From Bacillota bacterium (lineage in GTDB: Bacteria; Bacillota; Clostridia; DSM-8532), in assembly GCA_023443745.1 (NCBI GenBank), contig JAEZTB010000020.1:1-64000 (forward strand): a stretch of 64,000 nt of DNA, given 5' to 3'. The notes beneath the pieces were generated by a model that was not told the DNA's origin, searched no databases, and saw nothing but the letters and a program-made list of their open reading frames with translations. How positions within the stretch are numbered: position 1 is the first letter of the stretch; each line of letters begins with the position of its first letter. The translations under genes and the position numbers were made by a program. Shown here in pieces: positions 15,551 to 23,431 of this stretch.

Positions 15551-17161
15551 CTGTATAAGGTCCTGATTATCGACGACGAGCCCATTATCAGAAAAGGCTT
15601 AATTAATATCATCAATTGGAGTCAGTTGGATTGCGAAATCTGTGGTGAGGCCTCGGATGGCCTTTCAGGAGAGGAGCTCATAAAAAGCCTCAAACCCGAT
15701 ATTATTCTGACCGATATTCGTATGCCCAAGGCCGACGGTTTTTCCATGATCCGACAGGTTAAAGAAATCATACCCAAAAGCAAGGTTATCATTCTGACGG
15801 GCTACAGGGATTTTAACTATGCTCAGGAGGCTGTTAAGCTTGGAGCCTTTGACTTTATCTTAAAGCCCACGAAAATTGAAGAGCTCACAGGTGTTATCAA
15901 GCGGACGGTCGGTGCACTTGAATGCGAGAAAAAAAGAGGGGAGGAGCTCAATCAGTATAAGACGCTATACGAAAAAAATATACCCCTTCTGAAGGAGAAA
16001 CTCCTCTATAATCTTATCTATGGCATATACATGAATGATGCGGATATCGAAACTCAAATGGAACGTCTTAACCTTTCCATCGATCAATTTATCATGGGTA
16101 TTATTGATAATGAGAGCAGCGGTGAAAAGGATGGCTATACCCTGCAGCTCTATCAGTTTGGTATCGTGAGTACGCTGGAGGAGGTACTGGCTGATGAATT
16201 TGCGTTTATCTCCACTGCATTAAATAACAGATGGCTGCTATTTGTAGCCAACCCCTTGACCCAGGAGGGGCTGAAGCTTGATAAACTTCACGAAAAGCTG
16301 ACTTATATCCAGGAAATGATTGAGAACTGCTTCAACTTCACCGTTTCCATTGCCATTAGCACACAGGGGCAAGGCTATAAGGATCTTCCATTGAAATTCA
16401 GGGAATGCAAAAGTGCTCTGGAACATCGTTTTTACCTTGGCGGAAATACCATCATCTTCTATAGTGATTTAAATACGTTTTTTAAGGTTAAGGATCATAC
16501 TTTACTGGAACAGCATCAAAAGCAGCTGTTGGATCATATCAAGGCCGGAGACCGGGAAACGGTTGAGCAAACCGTAGAATCCATCAGAAGCTATATTCGG
16601 GAGCTGAAGGCCGATGATAAGGCTTATATCAAGAGCTTTTATTTAGGCACCCTTTCTTCCATTAATAGCATTAGAAGCTCCCTGTCAAATGAAAATTCAG
16701 AGGAAAAAGGCTTAAGCCTGACGAGCCTTTACCCTATGATTGAGAGCTGTGACAATATAATGGACCTTAATGACATCCTCAAGGAGGCAGCACGAAAAGC
16801 CGCGGAGAACGTTAATGTCTATAATAACAAAAACATGAAGCTTCTTGTGAAAAATGCTGCAGAATATCTTGAGAAGCATTACAGCGAGCCGGTAACATTG
16901 AATGACGTAGCTGAAACCCTCTATGTCAGTACCTATTACTTAAGCAGAATGTTTAAAAAGGAGCTCAATAAAAATTTTGTTGATTATCTTAATGAAATTC
17001 GAATCAATCGCGCCAAGGAACTCTTAAAGGATGTGCGCTATAAAACCTATGAGATTGCCGATGCTATCGGAATCTCAGATGCCCATTATTTTTCAAGGCT
17101 GTTTAAAAAATACGTGGGCCTTACACCTACCGAATACAAGGATTCACAGAATCACGGATAA
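15551..17161 (+). CDS. YesN-type response regulator, AraC family
   Basis: About 536 residues. The receiver domain has D8/D9, phospho-acceptor D55 (PDIILTDIRMPK) and a conserved Lys (FILKPTK). A long central region precedes two AraC helix-turn-helix units at the C-terminus (VTLNDVAETLYVSTYYLSRMF, TYEIADAIGISDAHYFSRLF). The start is uncertain: AGGAGG (15537-15542) is correctly placed 8 nt before a CTG at 15551, giving (M)YKVLIIDDEP, whereas the GTG at 15542 overlaps the ribosome binding site. It should activate the downstream permease and binding-protein genes after phosphorylation by the adjacent kinase. Confidence 0.9.
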   Translation: MYKVLIIDDEPIIRKGLINIINWSQLDCEICGEASDGLSGEELIKSLKPDIILTDIRMPKADGFSMIRQVKEIIPKSKVIILTGYRDFNYAQEAVKLGAFDFILKPTKIEELTGVIKRTVGALECEKKRGEELNQYKTLYEKNIPLLKEKLLYNLIYGIYMNDADIETQMERLNLSIDQFIMGIIDNESSGEKDGYTLQLYQFGIVSTLEEVLADEFAFISTALNNRWLLFVANPLTQEGLKLDKLHEKLTYIQEMIENCFNFTVSIAISTQGQGYKDLPLKFRECKSALEHRFYLGGNTIIFYSDLNTFFKVKDHTLLEQHQKQLLDHIKAGDRETVEQTVESIRSYIRELKADDKAYIKSFYLGTLSSINSIRSSLSNENSEEKGLSLTSLYPMIESCDNIMDLNDILKEAARKAAENVNVYNNKNMKLLVKNAAEYLEKHYSEPVTLNDVAETLYVSTYYLSRMFKKELNKNFVDYLNEIRINRAKELLKDVRYKTYEIADAIGISDAHYFSRLFKKYVGLTPTEYKDSQNHG

Positions 17162-17183
17162 AAGTTAAAAGCTCCATGACAAG

Positions 17184-17211
17184 TACATCGCAATTTGCGG
17201 TGTATTTTTTT
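17184..17211 (+). terminator. Intrinsic terminator after the response regulator
   Basis: TACATCGCA pairs with TGCGGTGTA around ATT (one T-G pair), followed by TTTTTTT. It separates the sensory genes from the transport genes, so the permeases at 17362 need their own promoter. Confidence 0.8.
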
Positions 17212-17361
17212 GTTGCACAAAATTGCGCTAGCCAAAACTAAAAATGAACAATACTGAAAACTATAGTGCAATTGGTTCTATTTAAACGCGCGTTCATAAA
17301 ATCTAAGATTAAATTAAAGGAGTTTATATAAACAGAGAGATATTATAAAGGTGAGGATGCT
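17212..17361 (+). other. Intergenic region upstream of the permeases
   Basis: About 150 nt. It contains AATTGCGC (17221-17228) and an inverted copy GTGCAATT (17266-17273), a -10-like TATAGT (17262-17267) with no convincing -35, and AAAGGAG further down. This is where the AraC-type regulator would be expected to act, but the site is not proven. Confidence 0.3.
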
Positions 17362-18282
17362 ATGAAACGAAGATTAAGGAACGAAGTACCTTATTTCCTG
17401 ATGCTCCTGCCCGGAGCATTGGTACTGCTCATTAATAACTACTTACCCATGTTTGGTGTTGTAATGGCCTTTCAAAAATACCGCTTTAATGAAAATTTCA
17501 TAAAAAGTATCTTAACCAGCGAGTTTGTCGGCTTTAAAAACTTTGAATTCTTCTTTAAAACTCCCAATGCATTTACCGTGACACGCAATACTATCGTATA
17601 TAATCTTGTCTTTATTATCTTGGGGCTCATTGTTCCCGTAATGCTGGCCATAGGGCTGAATGAGTTAAGAAATAAGTTTATGAAAAAGCTTTACCAGAGC
17701 ATCATTTTTTTACCCTATTTTTTAAGCTGGATTGTTGTCAGCTACCTAGCCTATTCATTCTTTAGTTTTGAAAACGGTTTTATTAATCGAAGCATATTGG
17801 TACCCTTGGGGCTGGAGGCTGCAAACTGGTATTTTGAACCAAAGTATTGGCCTTTCATCATTATCTTCTTCCAGCTTTGGAAGTATACCGGCTATAACAT
17901 TGTGGTGTATCTGGCTGCTATAGTCAGCATAGACGGAGAGTACTTTGAAGCGGCAGCTCTCGATGGGGCGACCAAATGGCAAAGTATCCGCCATATCACC
18001 CTTCCTCTCTTAAAACCGCTCATGGTCATCCTGACGCTTTTAGCCGTGGGCAGAATCTTTAATGCAGACTTTGGCCTATTCTACAACGTGCCAAAGAACA
18101 TGGGGACCTTGTATTCTGTCACAGATGTTATCGATACCTATGTGTTCAGGGCTCTCAGAAACTCCAATAATGTTGGGATGTCTTCGGCTGCTGGTCTGTA
18201 TCAGGCTGTTTTAGGGTGCATCACTGTTTTCTCGGCCAATCTTATTGTCCGTAAAATAGACCCTGAAAAAGCGCTGTTTTAA
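17362..18282 (+). CDS. ABC sugar transporter permease, LplB type
   Basis: 306 residues with six predicted membrane segments. The opening PYFLMLLPGALVLLINNYLPMFG and the EAA loop EYFEAAALDGATKWQSIRHI, which contacts the ATPase, identify the LplB-like branch of carbohydrate (CUT1) permeases. Its partner permease starts 13 nt downstream. No ATPase gene is present; this class commonly shares one multipurpose ATPase encoded elsewhere. Ligand unknown. Confidence 0.9.
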   Translation: MKRRLRNEVPYFLMLLPGALVLLINNYLPMFGVVMAFQKYRFNENFIKSILTSEFVGFKNFEFFFKTPNAFTVTRNTIVYNLVFIILGLIVPVMLAIGLNELRNKFMKKLYQSIIFLPYFLSWIVVSYLAYSFFSFENGFINRSILVPLGLEAANWYFEPKYWPFIIIFFQLWKYTGYNIVVYLAAIVSIDGEYFEAAALDGATKWQSIRHITLPLLKPLMVILTLLAVGRIFNADFGLFYNVPKNMGTLYSVTDVIDTYVFRALRNSNNVGMSSAAGLYQAVLGCITVFSANLIVRKIDPEKALF

Positions 18283-18295
18283 AGGGGGGGATGAG

Positions 18296-19204
18296 ATGAG
18301 TAGAAAGTATAGATCAATTAATGAAATATCAGCAGTATCCAATATTATCCTTAATATTTTTTATGTTCTTCTGTCTCTGGTGTGCCTGCTCCCCATCCTT
18401 CTGGTCGTAGCCATTTCCTTTACCGATGAAAATGAAATATTGTTAAACGGCTATAATCTGATTCCGCAAAAGTTCAGCCTTAAGGCCTATGAGTTTGTCT
18501 TAAGTGCAGGTGAGGCCATTGTGAATGCCTATGGCATTTCGATTCTCGTGGCCATACTTGGTACCTGTATGAGTGTGGCGGTTATCACCCTTTATGCCTA
18601 TCCGCTGTCCAGAAGTAATTTCAGGTACAAAAACCAGTTCGCATTTTTCGCTTTCTTTACCATGATCTTTGGAGGTGGTCTGGTTCCCTGGTTTATGGTT
18701 TATTCGCAGCTCATCAGAATCCGAGGCACCATTTGGATTCTCATAGTGCCCTACCTCATGAACGCCTGGTATGTCATGATCATGCGGACTTTCATAAAAA
18801 CGACTGTCCCCGAATCCCTGATGGAATCGGCCAAGATTGATGGAGCGGGTGAATTCAGAACCTTCTTCTCCATAGTCCTGCCGCTTTTAAAACCAGGACT
18901 TGCCACCATTGGTCTTTTAAGTTGTTTGGGTTACTGGAATGACTGGTATCTTCCATTGGTATTCCTGACAGAAAGAAAGCTTTACAACATTCAATATGTC
19001 ATGTATCAAACACTTTCAGATATTCAGTTCTTAACTAGCGGCAGCGCTAACTTCGCTGAGTTAGGGAAGGTTCTGTCCGACCTTCCGGGTGAAAGTGCCC
19101 GAATGGTTATAGCCGTGCTGTCCATCGGACCCATTGTTTTTGCCTATGGTTTTTTCCAGAAATACTTTATCAAGGGTCTCACCATTGGTGCTGTCAAGGG
19201 ATGA
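18296..19204 (+). CDS. ABC sugar transporter permease, LplC type
   Basis: 302 residues, second membrane subunit. Hydrophobic segments begin at about residue 17, and the EAA-type loop reads PESLMESAKIDGAGEFRTFF. The sequence FGGGLVPWFMVYSQL is typical of the LplC/YtcP branch. AAAGGGGGGATGAG precedes the ATG. Expected to form a heterodimer with the product of 17362 and to receive substrate from the lipoprotein encoded at 19252. Confidence 0.9.
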   Translation: MSRKYRSINEISAVSNIILNIFYVLLSLVCLLPILLVVAISFTDENEILLNGYNLIPQKFSLKAYEFVLSAGEAIVNAYGISILVAILGTCMSVAVITLYAYPLSRSNFRYKNQFAFFAFFTMIFGGGLVPWFMVYSQLIRIRGTIWILIVPYLMNAWYVMIMRTFIKTTVPESLMESAKIDGAGEFRTFFSIVLPLLKPGLATIGLLSCLGYWNDWYLPLVFLTERKLYNIQYVMYQTLSDIQFLTSGSANFAELGKVLSDLPGESARMVIAVLSIGPIVFAYGFFQKYFIKGLTIGAVKG

Positions 19205-19251
19205 TACCGGAAATCCGGATCATATAAAAATCAAACAAGGAGGATATGTCA

Positions 19252-20793
19252 ATGAAACTGAAAAGAAATCTATTCACCAAGGTCTTTGTTGTTGTGCTTT
19301 GCGTAGCCTTTATGCTTGCGGGCTGCGGCAAGACTGTAACACCGGCTTCCAGCACAACTCCCACACCTTCCCAAAGTGCAACTCCAAGCAGTACCGCAAC
19401 GCCTGAGCCCGTATCTACTGTACCAAAAGAAAATGTTAAGCTCACCATGTACTGCGTTGGCGACAGTCAGGATATGACCCACATTGAGAATGCTGTCAAT
19501 GAGTATCTCAAGGATAAGCTCAACATCACCCTGGAATATGAGTGCTTCGGATGGGGCGATACCTATACCCCGAAAATCAACCCGATGCTGGCTGCTGGCG
19601 ACCCCATTGATATCGTATTTACCTCCAACTGGGCTGCCAATTACAGAATGAATGCTGCCAACGGATACTTCAGAGAACTTAATGATTTCCTTGCCAAGTA
19701 CCCCGGTATTGCATCCGTTACAGGTGAGGACTTCCTCAATGCCACTCAGATCAACGGAAAGAACTATGCCCTCCCCTGCAACAAGGAACAGGCTCATAAC
19801 TGGGGCTTCCTCTTAAAGAAGGATCTTGTTGAGAAATTTGGCATTGATCTTAAGAGCATTAAGTCACTTGAAGATCTGGAACCCTACTTTGACCGCGTAC
19901 TTAAGGAAGAGCCCGGTATTACTCCGCTTCTGGCCGTTCAAATGGATGCTCCCTGGCATCTCCTTGACTGGAATACCTTCAGTGATGATGACGTTCCAGG
20001 TGCCCTTTACAACGACAATCGCGATACCAAGATTATCAATCAGTTCTTAGCTCCTGAGTCTATCGCTCAGTATAAGAAAATGCGTGAATATTTTAATAAG
20101 AAGTACATCCATCCCGATGCCGCCACTCAGGACAATTTCAGTGCAGAAATGAGCACAGGTAAGTATTTTGCATTCGTTGCTCCCATGAAGCCAGGTAAGG
20201 CTGTTGAAATGTCCGCTCAGACCAAAGTTGAGTGGGAAGAAATCTTTATCACACCTATCGTCATGTCAAACCGTGAGGCTGACGGTGCCATGCTGGCTAT
20301 CCCAGCAGGCTCCAAGAACCCTGAAAGAGCTTTCCAGTTCATCGAAATGCTCTATACCGACCCCGTACTTAAAAACTTAATGAACTACGGCGTAGAAAAC
20401 AAGGACTGGAAGTTTATCGGCGAAAACAGAATCGAAATCATTCCCAACAGCGGATATGTTTCCTCCGGCGGTTGGAGATTCGGCGACAATTTCAAGGATT
20501 ATCTCATGGCAGGCGAAGACCCCAACAAGGCTCAATTATGGTCTGAATACAATAAAGCCGGTCTTCCGTTGAACAACCTCGGATTTGTATTTGATTCCAC
20601 CAATGTTGCCAATGAAATCGCAGCCTGCAAGAGTGCTGTTCAGACCTACTACAAGCAGTTATTCACAGGTTCCGTTGATCCTGATCCGACCATCAAGAAG
20701 ATGGAAGCTGAGCTTAAGGCTGCAGGTGTCGATACCGTTATTGCTGAAATGCAGAAACAATTTGACGAATGGTTAAAGACAAATGGTAAATGA
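19252..20793 (+). CDS. LplA-type extracellular solute-binding lipoprotein
   Basis: 513 residues. AAGGAGG (19237-19243) is 8 nt before the ATG at 19252; the ATG at 19246 is too close. Signal peptide ends in MLAGCG with lipobox Cys, followed by a Ser/Thr/Pro-rich linker. The mature protein resembles the large LplA/DUF3502 sugar-binding proteins (LTMYCVGDSQDMTHIENAV, GDPIDIVFTSNW, MLAIPAGSKNPERAFQFIEMLY). Codon choice is visibly richer in C-ending codons (AAC, ATC, TTC) than the neighbours, consistent with strong expression. A clean terminator follows. Confidence 0.9.
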   Translation: MKLKRNLFTKVFVVVLCVAFMLAGCGKTVTPASSTTPTPSQSATPSSTATPEPVSTVPKENVKLTMYCVGDSQDMTHIENAVNEYLKDKLNITLEYECFGWGDTYTPKINPMLAAGDPIDIVFTSNWAANYRMNAANGYFRELNDFLAKYPGIASVTGEDFLNATQINGKNYALPCNKEQAHNWGFLLKKDLVEKFGIDLKSIKSLEDLEPYFDRVLKEEPGITPLLAVQMDAPWHLLDWNTFSDDDVPGALYNDNRDTKIINQFLAPESIAQYKKMREYFNKKYIHPDAATQDNFSAEMSTGKYFAFVAPMKPGKAVEMSAQTKVEWEEIFITPIVMSNREADGAMLAIPAGSKNPERAFQFIEMLYTDPVLKNLMNYGVENKDWKFIGENRIEIIPNSGYVSSGGWRFGDNFKDYLMAGEDPNKAQLWSEYNKAGLPLNNLGFVFDSTNVANEIAACKSAVQTYYKQLFTGSVDPDPTIKKMEAELKAAGVDTVIAEMQKQFDEWLKTNGK

Positions 20794-20850
20794 CCCCCGA
20801 TTTGAAGTTTCATGAATTCTATAAACCTTTATTGATTTAATCTTATCTTG

Positions 20851-20884
20851 AAGCTCCCGTAAAATAATCTTGCGGGAGCTTTTT
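20851..20884 (+). terminator. Intrinsic terminator after the transport operon
   Basis: AAGCTCCCG and CGGGAGCTT flank a 13-nt loop and run into TTTT. It lies between the rightward transport genes and the convergent ZIP gene. The opposite strand has no T-run after the stem. Confidence 0.8.
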
Positions 20885-20900
20885 CGCCCCTCTGCGAATT

Positions 20901-21740
20901 CTAGAAAATGAGAATAACACTAAAAGCCATAACCGCCATGCCTAGCATCAATCCCAGAATGGAAAGGTTGTGTTCCCCATATTCCCTGGCAGAGGGTAAG
21001 AGCTCATCCAGGGAGATATAAACCATGATACCGGCGACCGCTCCGAAGATAAGGCCGAACACGGTGTCGGTGATAAGAGGTCCCAGTATCAACAGGGTAA
21101 GAATAGCACCCAATGGTTCGGACAACCCTGAGAGAAGCGACGCAAAAAAAGCTTTCTTTTTGCTTTTAGTGGCATAGTAGATGGGGATGGATATGGCGAT
21201 GCCTTCAGGAATATTATGGATGGCTATGGCAAGCGCAATGGAAACTCCTAAAACAGGGCTCTTGACTCCTGAAATAAAGGTCGCAATGCCCTCGGGAAAG
21301 TTGTGAATGGTCACAGCCAATGCCGTAAATATTCCCGTTTTAAAGAGCCGATTTGATGGATGGCCCGGAGTCGGGCGGTAAGCATCTTCAATTTTACGTG
21401 AGCGGTGCGGCTGATCCGGCTCGGGAATAAACTCATTGATGAGGGCCATTAAAGTGACGCCAAAAAAGAAGGCCAGAACGGTGAGCATTCTACCGTTTTT
21501 TAAGCCATGAATATGACAGAGACTCGTCTGAGCTTCCTGGTAGATTTCAATAAAGGAAATATAAATCATGATACCGGCTGAAAAGCCCAGCATGACGGAC
21601 AGAAGCTTCATATTTGTTTTCCGGAATAGCAGCACCAGTAATCCACCTACCCCGGTAGAGATTCCTGCGAACAGAGATAGCCCAACGGCATAAATTATTT
21701 TTTCAGGAGTCATGATATACACCAAAGGACAAAATGTCAT
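20901..21740 (-). CDS. zupT: ZIP family divalent metal transporter (ZupT-like)
   Basis: 279 residues from the ATG at 21740, or 270 from the ATG at 21713 (MTPEKIIYAVGLSLFAG); neither has a strong ribosome binding site, so the start is open. Eight predicted membrane helices. The metal-binding signatures HNFPEGIATF (TM4) and HNIPEGIAISIPI (TM5) are those of ZupT-type zinc/iron importers. The loop after TM3 is rich in His and Arg. It is the only recognised leftward gene and is divergent from the lipoprotein at 21944 across a repeat region. I see no Zur-box consensus. Confidence 0.88.
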   Translation of the reverse strand: MTFCPLVYIMTPEKIIYAVGLSLFAGISTGVGGLLVLLFRKTNMKLLSVMLGFSAGIMIYISFIEIYQEAQTSLCHIHGLKNGRMLTVLAFFFGVTLMALINEFIPEPDQPHRSRKIEDAYRPTPGHPSNRLFKTGIFTALAVTIHNFPEGIATFISGVKSPVLGVSIALAIAIHNIPEGIAISIPIYYATKSKKKAFFASLLSGLSEPLGAILTLLILGPLITDTVFGLIFGAVAGIMVYISLDELLPSAREYGEHNLSILGLMLGMAVMAFSVILIF

Positions 21741-21828
21741 GGTTTATGTGTATGAAGAACCTTCCTCTTGCATGTGACTTTAATTTAGATTAGTATAAGA
21801 AGAAGGAATTTGAAAAATATTACCAATA

Positions 21829-21925
21829 GGTGCATATTTCTGGTTTAGTCGTCCAGATGCACCAGAATATGCACGAAAGGGTGCATATTTCTGGTTAGTC
21901 GACCAGATGCGCCAGAATATGCTCG
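21829..21925. repeat. Two-copy 51-bp tandem repeat with palindromic arms
   Basis: GTGCATATTTCTGG begins at 21830 and again at 21881. Each copy continues GGTT(T)AGTCG(T/A)CCAGATGC(A/G)C and closes with CCAGAATATGC (21862-21872 and 21912-21922), the inverse of the opening arm. Each unit can thus form a hairpin, and an inner CTGG/CCAG pair gives an alternative fold. It sits between divergent zupT and the lipoprotein gene and ends about 18 nt before the latter. Confidence 0.8.
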
Positions 21926-21943
21926 ATAGGATGGTTAATTGGA

Positions 21944-23284
21944 ATGAAAACGGTTTTAAGACTTTTAATCATATTTTTGCTGTTGTTTTCCATGGCTGCA
22001 TTTTCATCATGTGACCGGCTTGAGCCAGAAGATAATAAAGAAATCATCAACTCTGATGATGACGATAAAGATGACGATATTGATGCAACCGCATCTCCTA
22101 CCGGAGAAAACAACAACACCCCCTCGGCCACTCCTACAACTACACCCAAAGACCAGTCTCCCCAAACTTCTGTGGAGGTTAACCGGGAAGATACTTTGGG
22201 CCAAGGCACAACAATTTCTGATTTGGATCAATATGGTTTAAATCCGAGACTCCAAGGGCTCGTGGATGATTCCAACCCTCATGGGATTGAAGATCATACC
22301 AATGGGATCGTTGCAACACGAAATGCCTTTATTATAAATGGGCGTTTTAAAGATGAGATCATTGGCGGCGTTACACTAGGGGATAGTTTTGAGGCTATTA
22401 AAAAAGTCCTGGGGTCAACCGGATGGGAAACAGAGGATATTTTGCTCTATCGGAGCCAGAACTATTATCTTTTATTTCATGGAAATCAGAAAGCTGAATT
22501 TGCCGTATTCATGATCGCGCCCGATGCTGAATATGATCAGAAGATTTTAAGCCGAATCATTGAAGTTCTCAATTCGGAAGACTATACCTCTTTAGAGGAG
22601 TCTCTTTCTGTCATTGATTCTACTGGAACCTTTTTTGAAAATAGCGGCTTCATTAATGGAGGAGGCTACTATGCCAGTTCATTAAAGGGTATCAGTATCA
22701 TTGACTTTGACGAAAAAACAATTGAGGTTTACAGTAATTATCAAGGTGCTTTATTTGATCATATCACCTCAAATCCACGCTATGATGTCCGGTTTATCGA
22801 CCGTGATATGGCCATTGATGCCATGCTGAATGATTTGAATCGTTATTTTGAGATTGAGGAGTTATTTAGCAACGAGGCAGTGGTATCCCCGGATGGTAAG
22901 CTCAGCGCTGTCTTTGAGTGGGTATACAGCATGGATCAGCATTTTATTGTCAGAACGCTTGATCACACCATACAGGACCGTTATATCTATGCTTCCACCC
23001 TTACTGAGTTCCAATGGCTGACCAACAGCCATCTCATCTATATTGACACCTATAATGAAATTCCCTACGCTATCGATGTAAATTTTTCAGACCCCAGTGC
23101 CATTAACATCCTCTACGAAGCGGGAGTCATCAAGGAAAAGGATGTGGATCTGGGACAATACAAATTTGAAATCCTGGGGATAAAGAACAATGTCATCAGT
23201 CTGAAGGAAACTCTGAGCAACACTACCTATGCCATACAGTTTAAAGAAGATAAAAATGGCGTCATTACTTTCAGTCTAAAATAA
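21944..23284 (+). CDS. Lipoprotein of unknown function with acidic linker
   Basis: 446 residues. A short signal peptide ends at a lipobox-like AAFSSC. It is followed by a strongly acidic low-complexity stretch (INSDDDDKDDDIDA) and a Thr/Pro-rich linker, then about 350 residues that I do not recognise. Part of the C-terminal half (DGKLSAVFEWVYSMDQHFIVRTLD, FQWLTNSHLIYIDTY) has the rhythm of beta-propeller or WD-like blades, but this is only an impression. Likely attached to the outer membrane face. Translation starts just after the tandem hairpin repeats. No functional partner is evident. Confidence 0.75.
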   Translation: MKTVLRLLIIFLLLFSMAAFSSCDRLEPEDNKEIINSDDDDKDDDIDATASPTGENNNTPSATPTTTPKDQSPQTSVEVNREDTLGQGTTISDLDQYGLNPRLQGLVDDSNPHGIEDHTNGIVATRNAFIINGRFKDEIIGGVTLGDSFEAIKKVLGSTGWETEDILLYRSQNYYLLFHGNQKAEFAVFMIAPDAEYDQKILSRIIEVLNSEDYTSLEESLSVIDSTGTFFENSGFINGGGYYASSLKGISIIDFDEKTIEVYSNYQGALFDHITSNPRYDVRFIDRDMAIDAMLNDLNRYFEIEELFSNEAVVSPDGKLSAVFEWVYSMDQHFIVRTLDHTIQDRYIYASTLTEFQWLTNSHLIYIDTYNEIPYAIDVNFSDPSAINILYEAGVIKEKDVDLGQYKFEILGIKNNVISLKETLSNTTYAIQFKEDKNGVITFSLK

Positions 23285-23338
23285 GAATGAATAAAAACGT
23301 AGGGATAAGGGCTCAGGAACTAAGGCATCAGATACTAA

Positions 23339-23367
23339 TTGTGTCGAAGAAAGGCCTATGGTATAAT
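23339..23367 (+). promoter_or_regulatory. SigA-type promoter of lepA
   Basis: TTGTGT, 17 nt, TATAAT, with TGG directly upstream of the -10 (extended -10). It lies 65 nt before the lepA start. Confidence 0.6.
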
Positions 23368-23431
23368 TAATCACTGATTAGGCATCATTATGGATGCATA
23401 AGATTATAGCTTTTAATGGAGTTATTAATAT

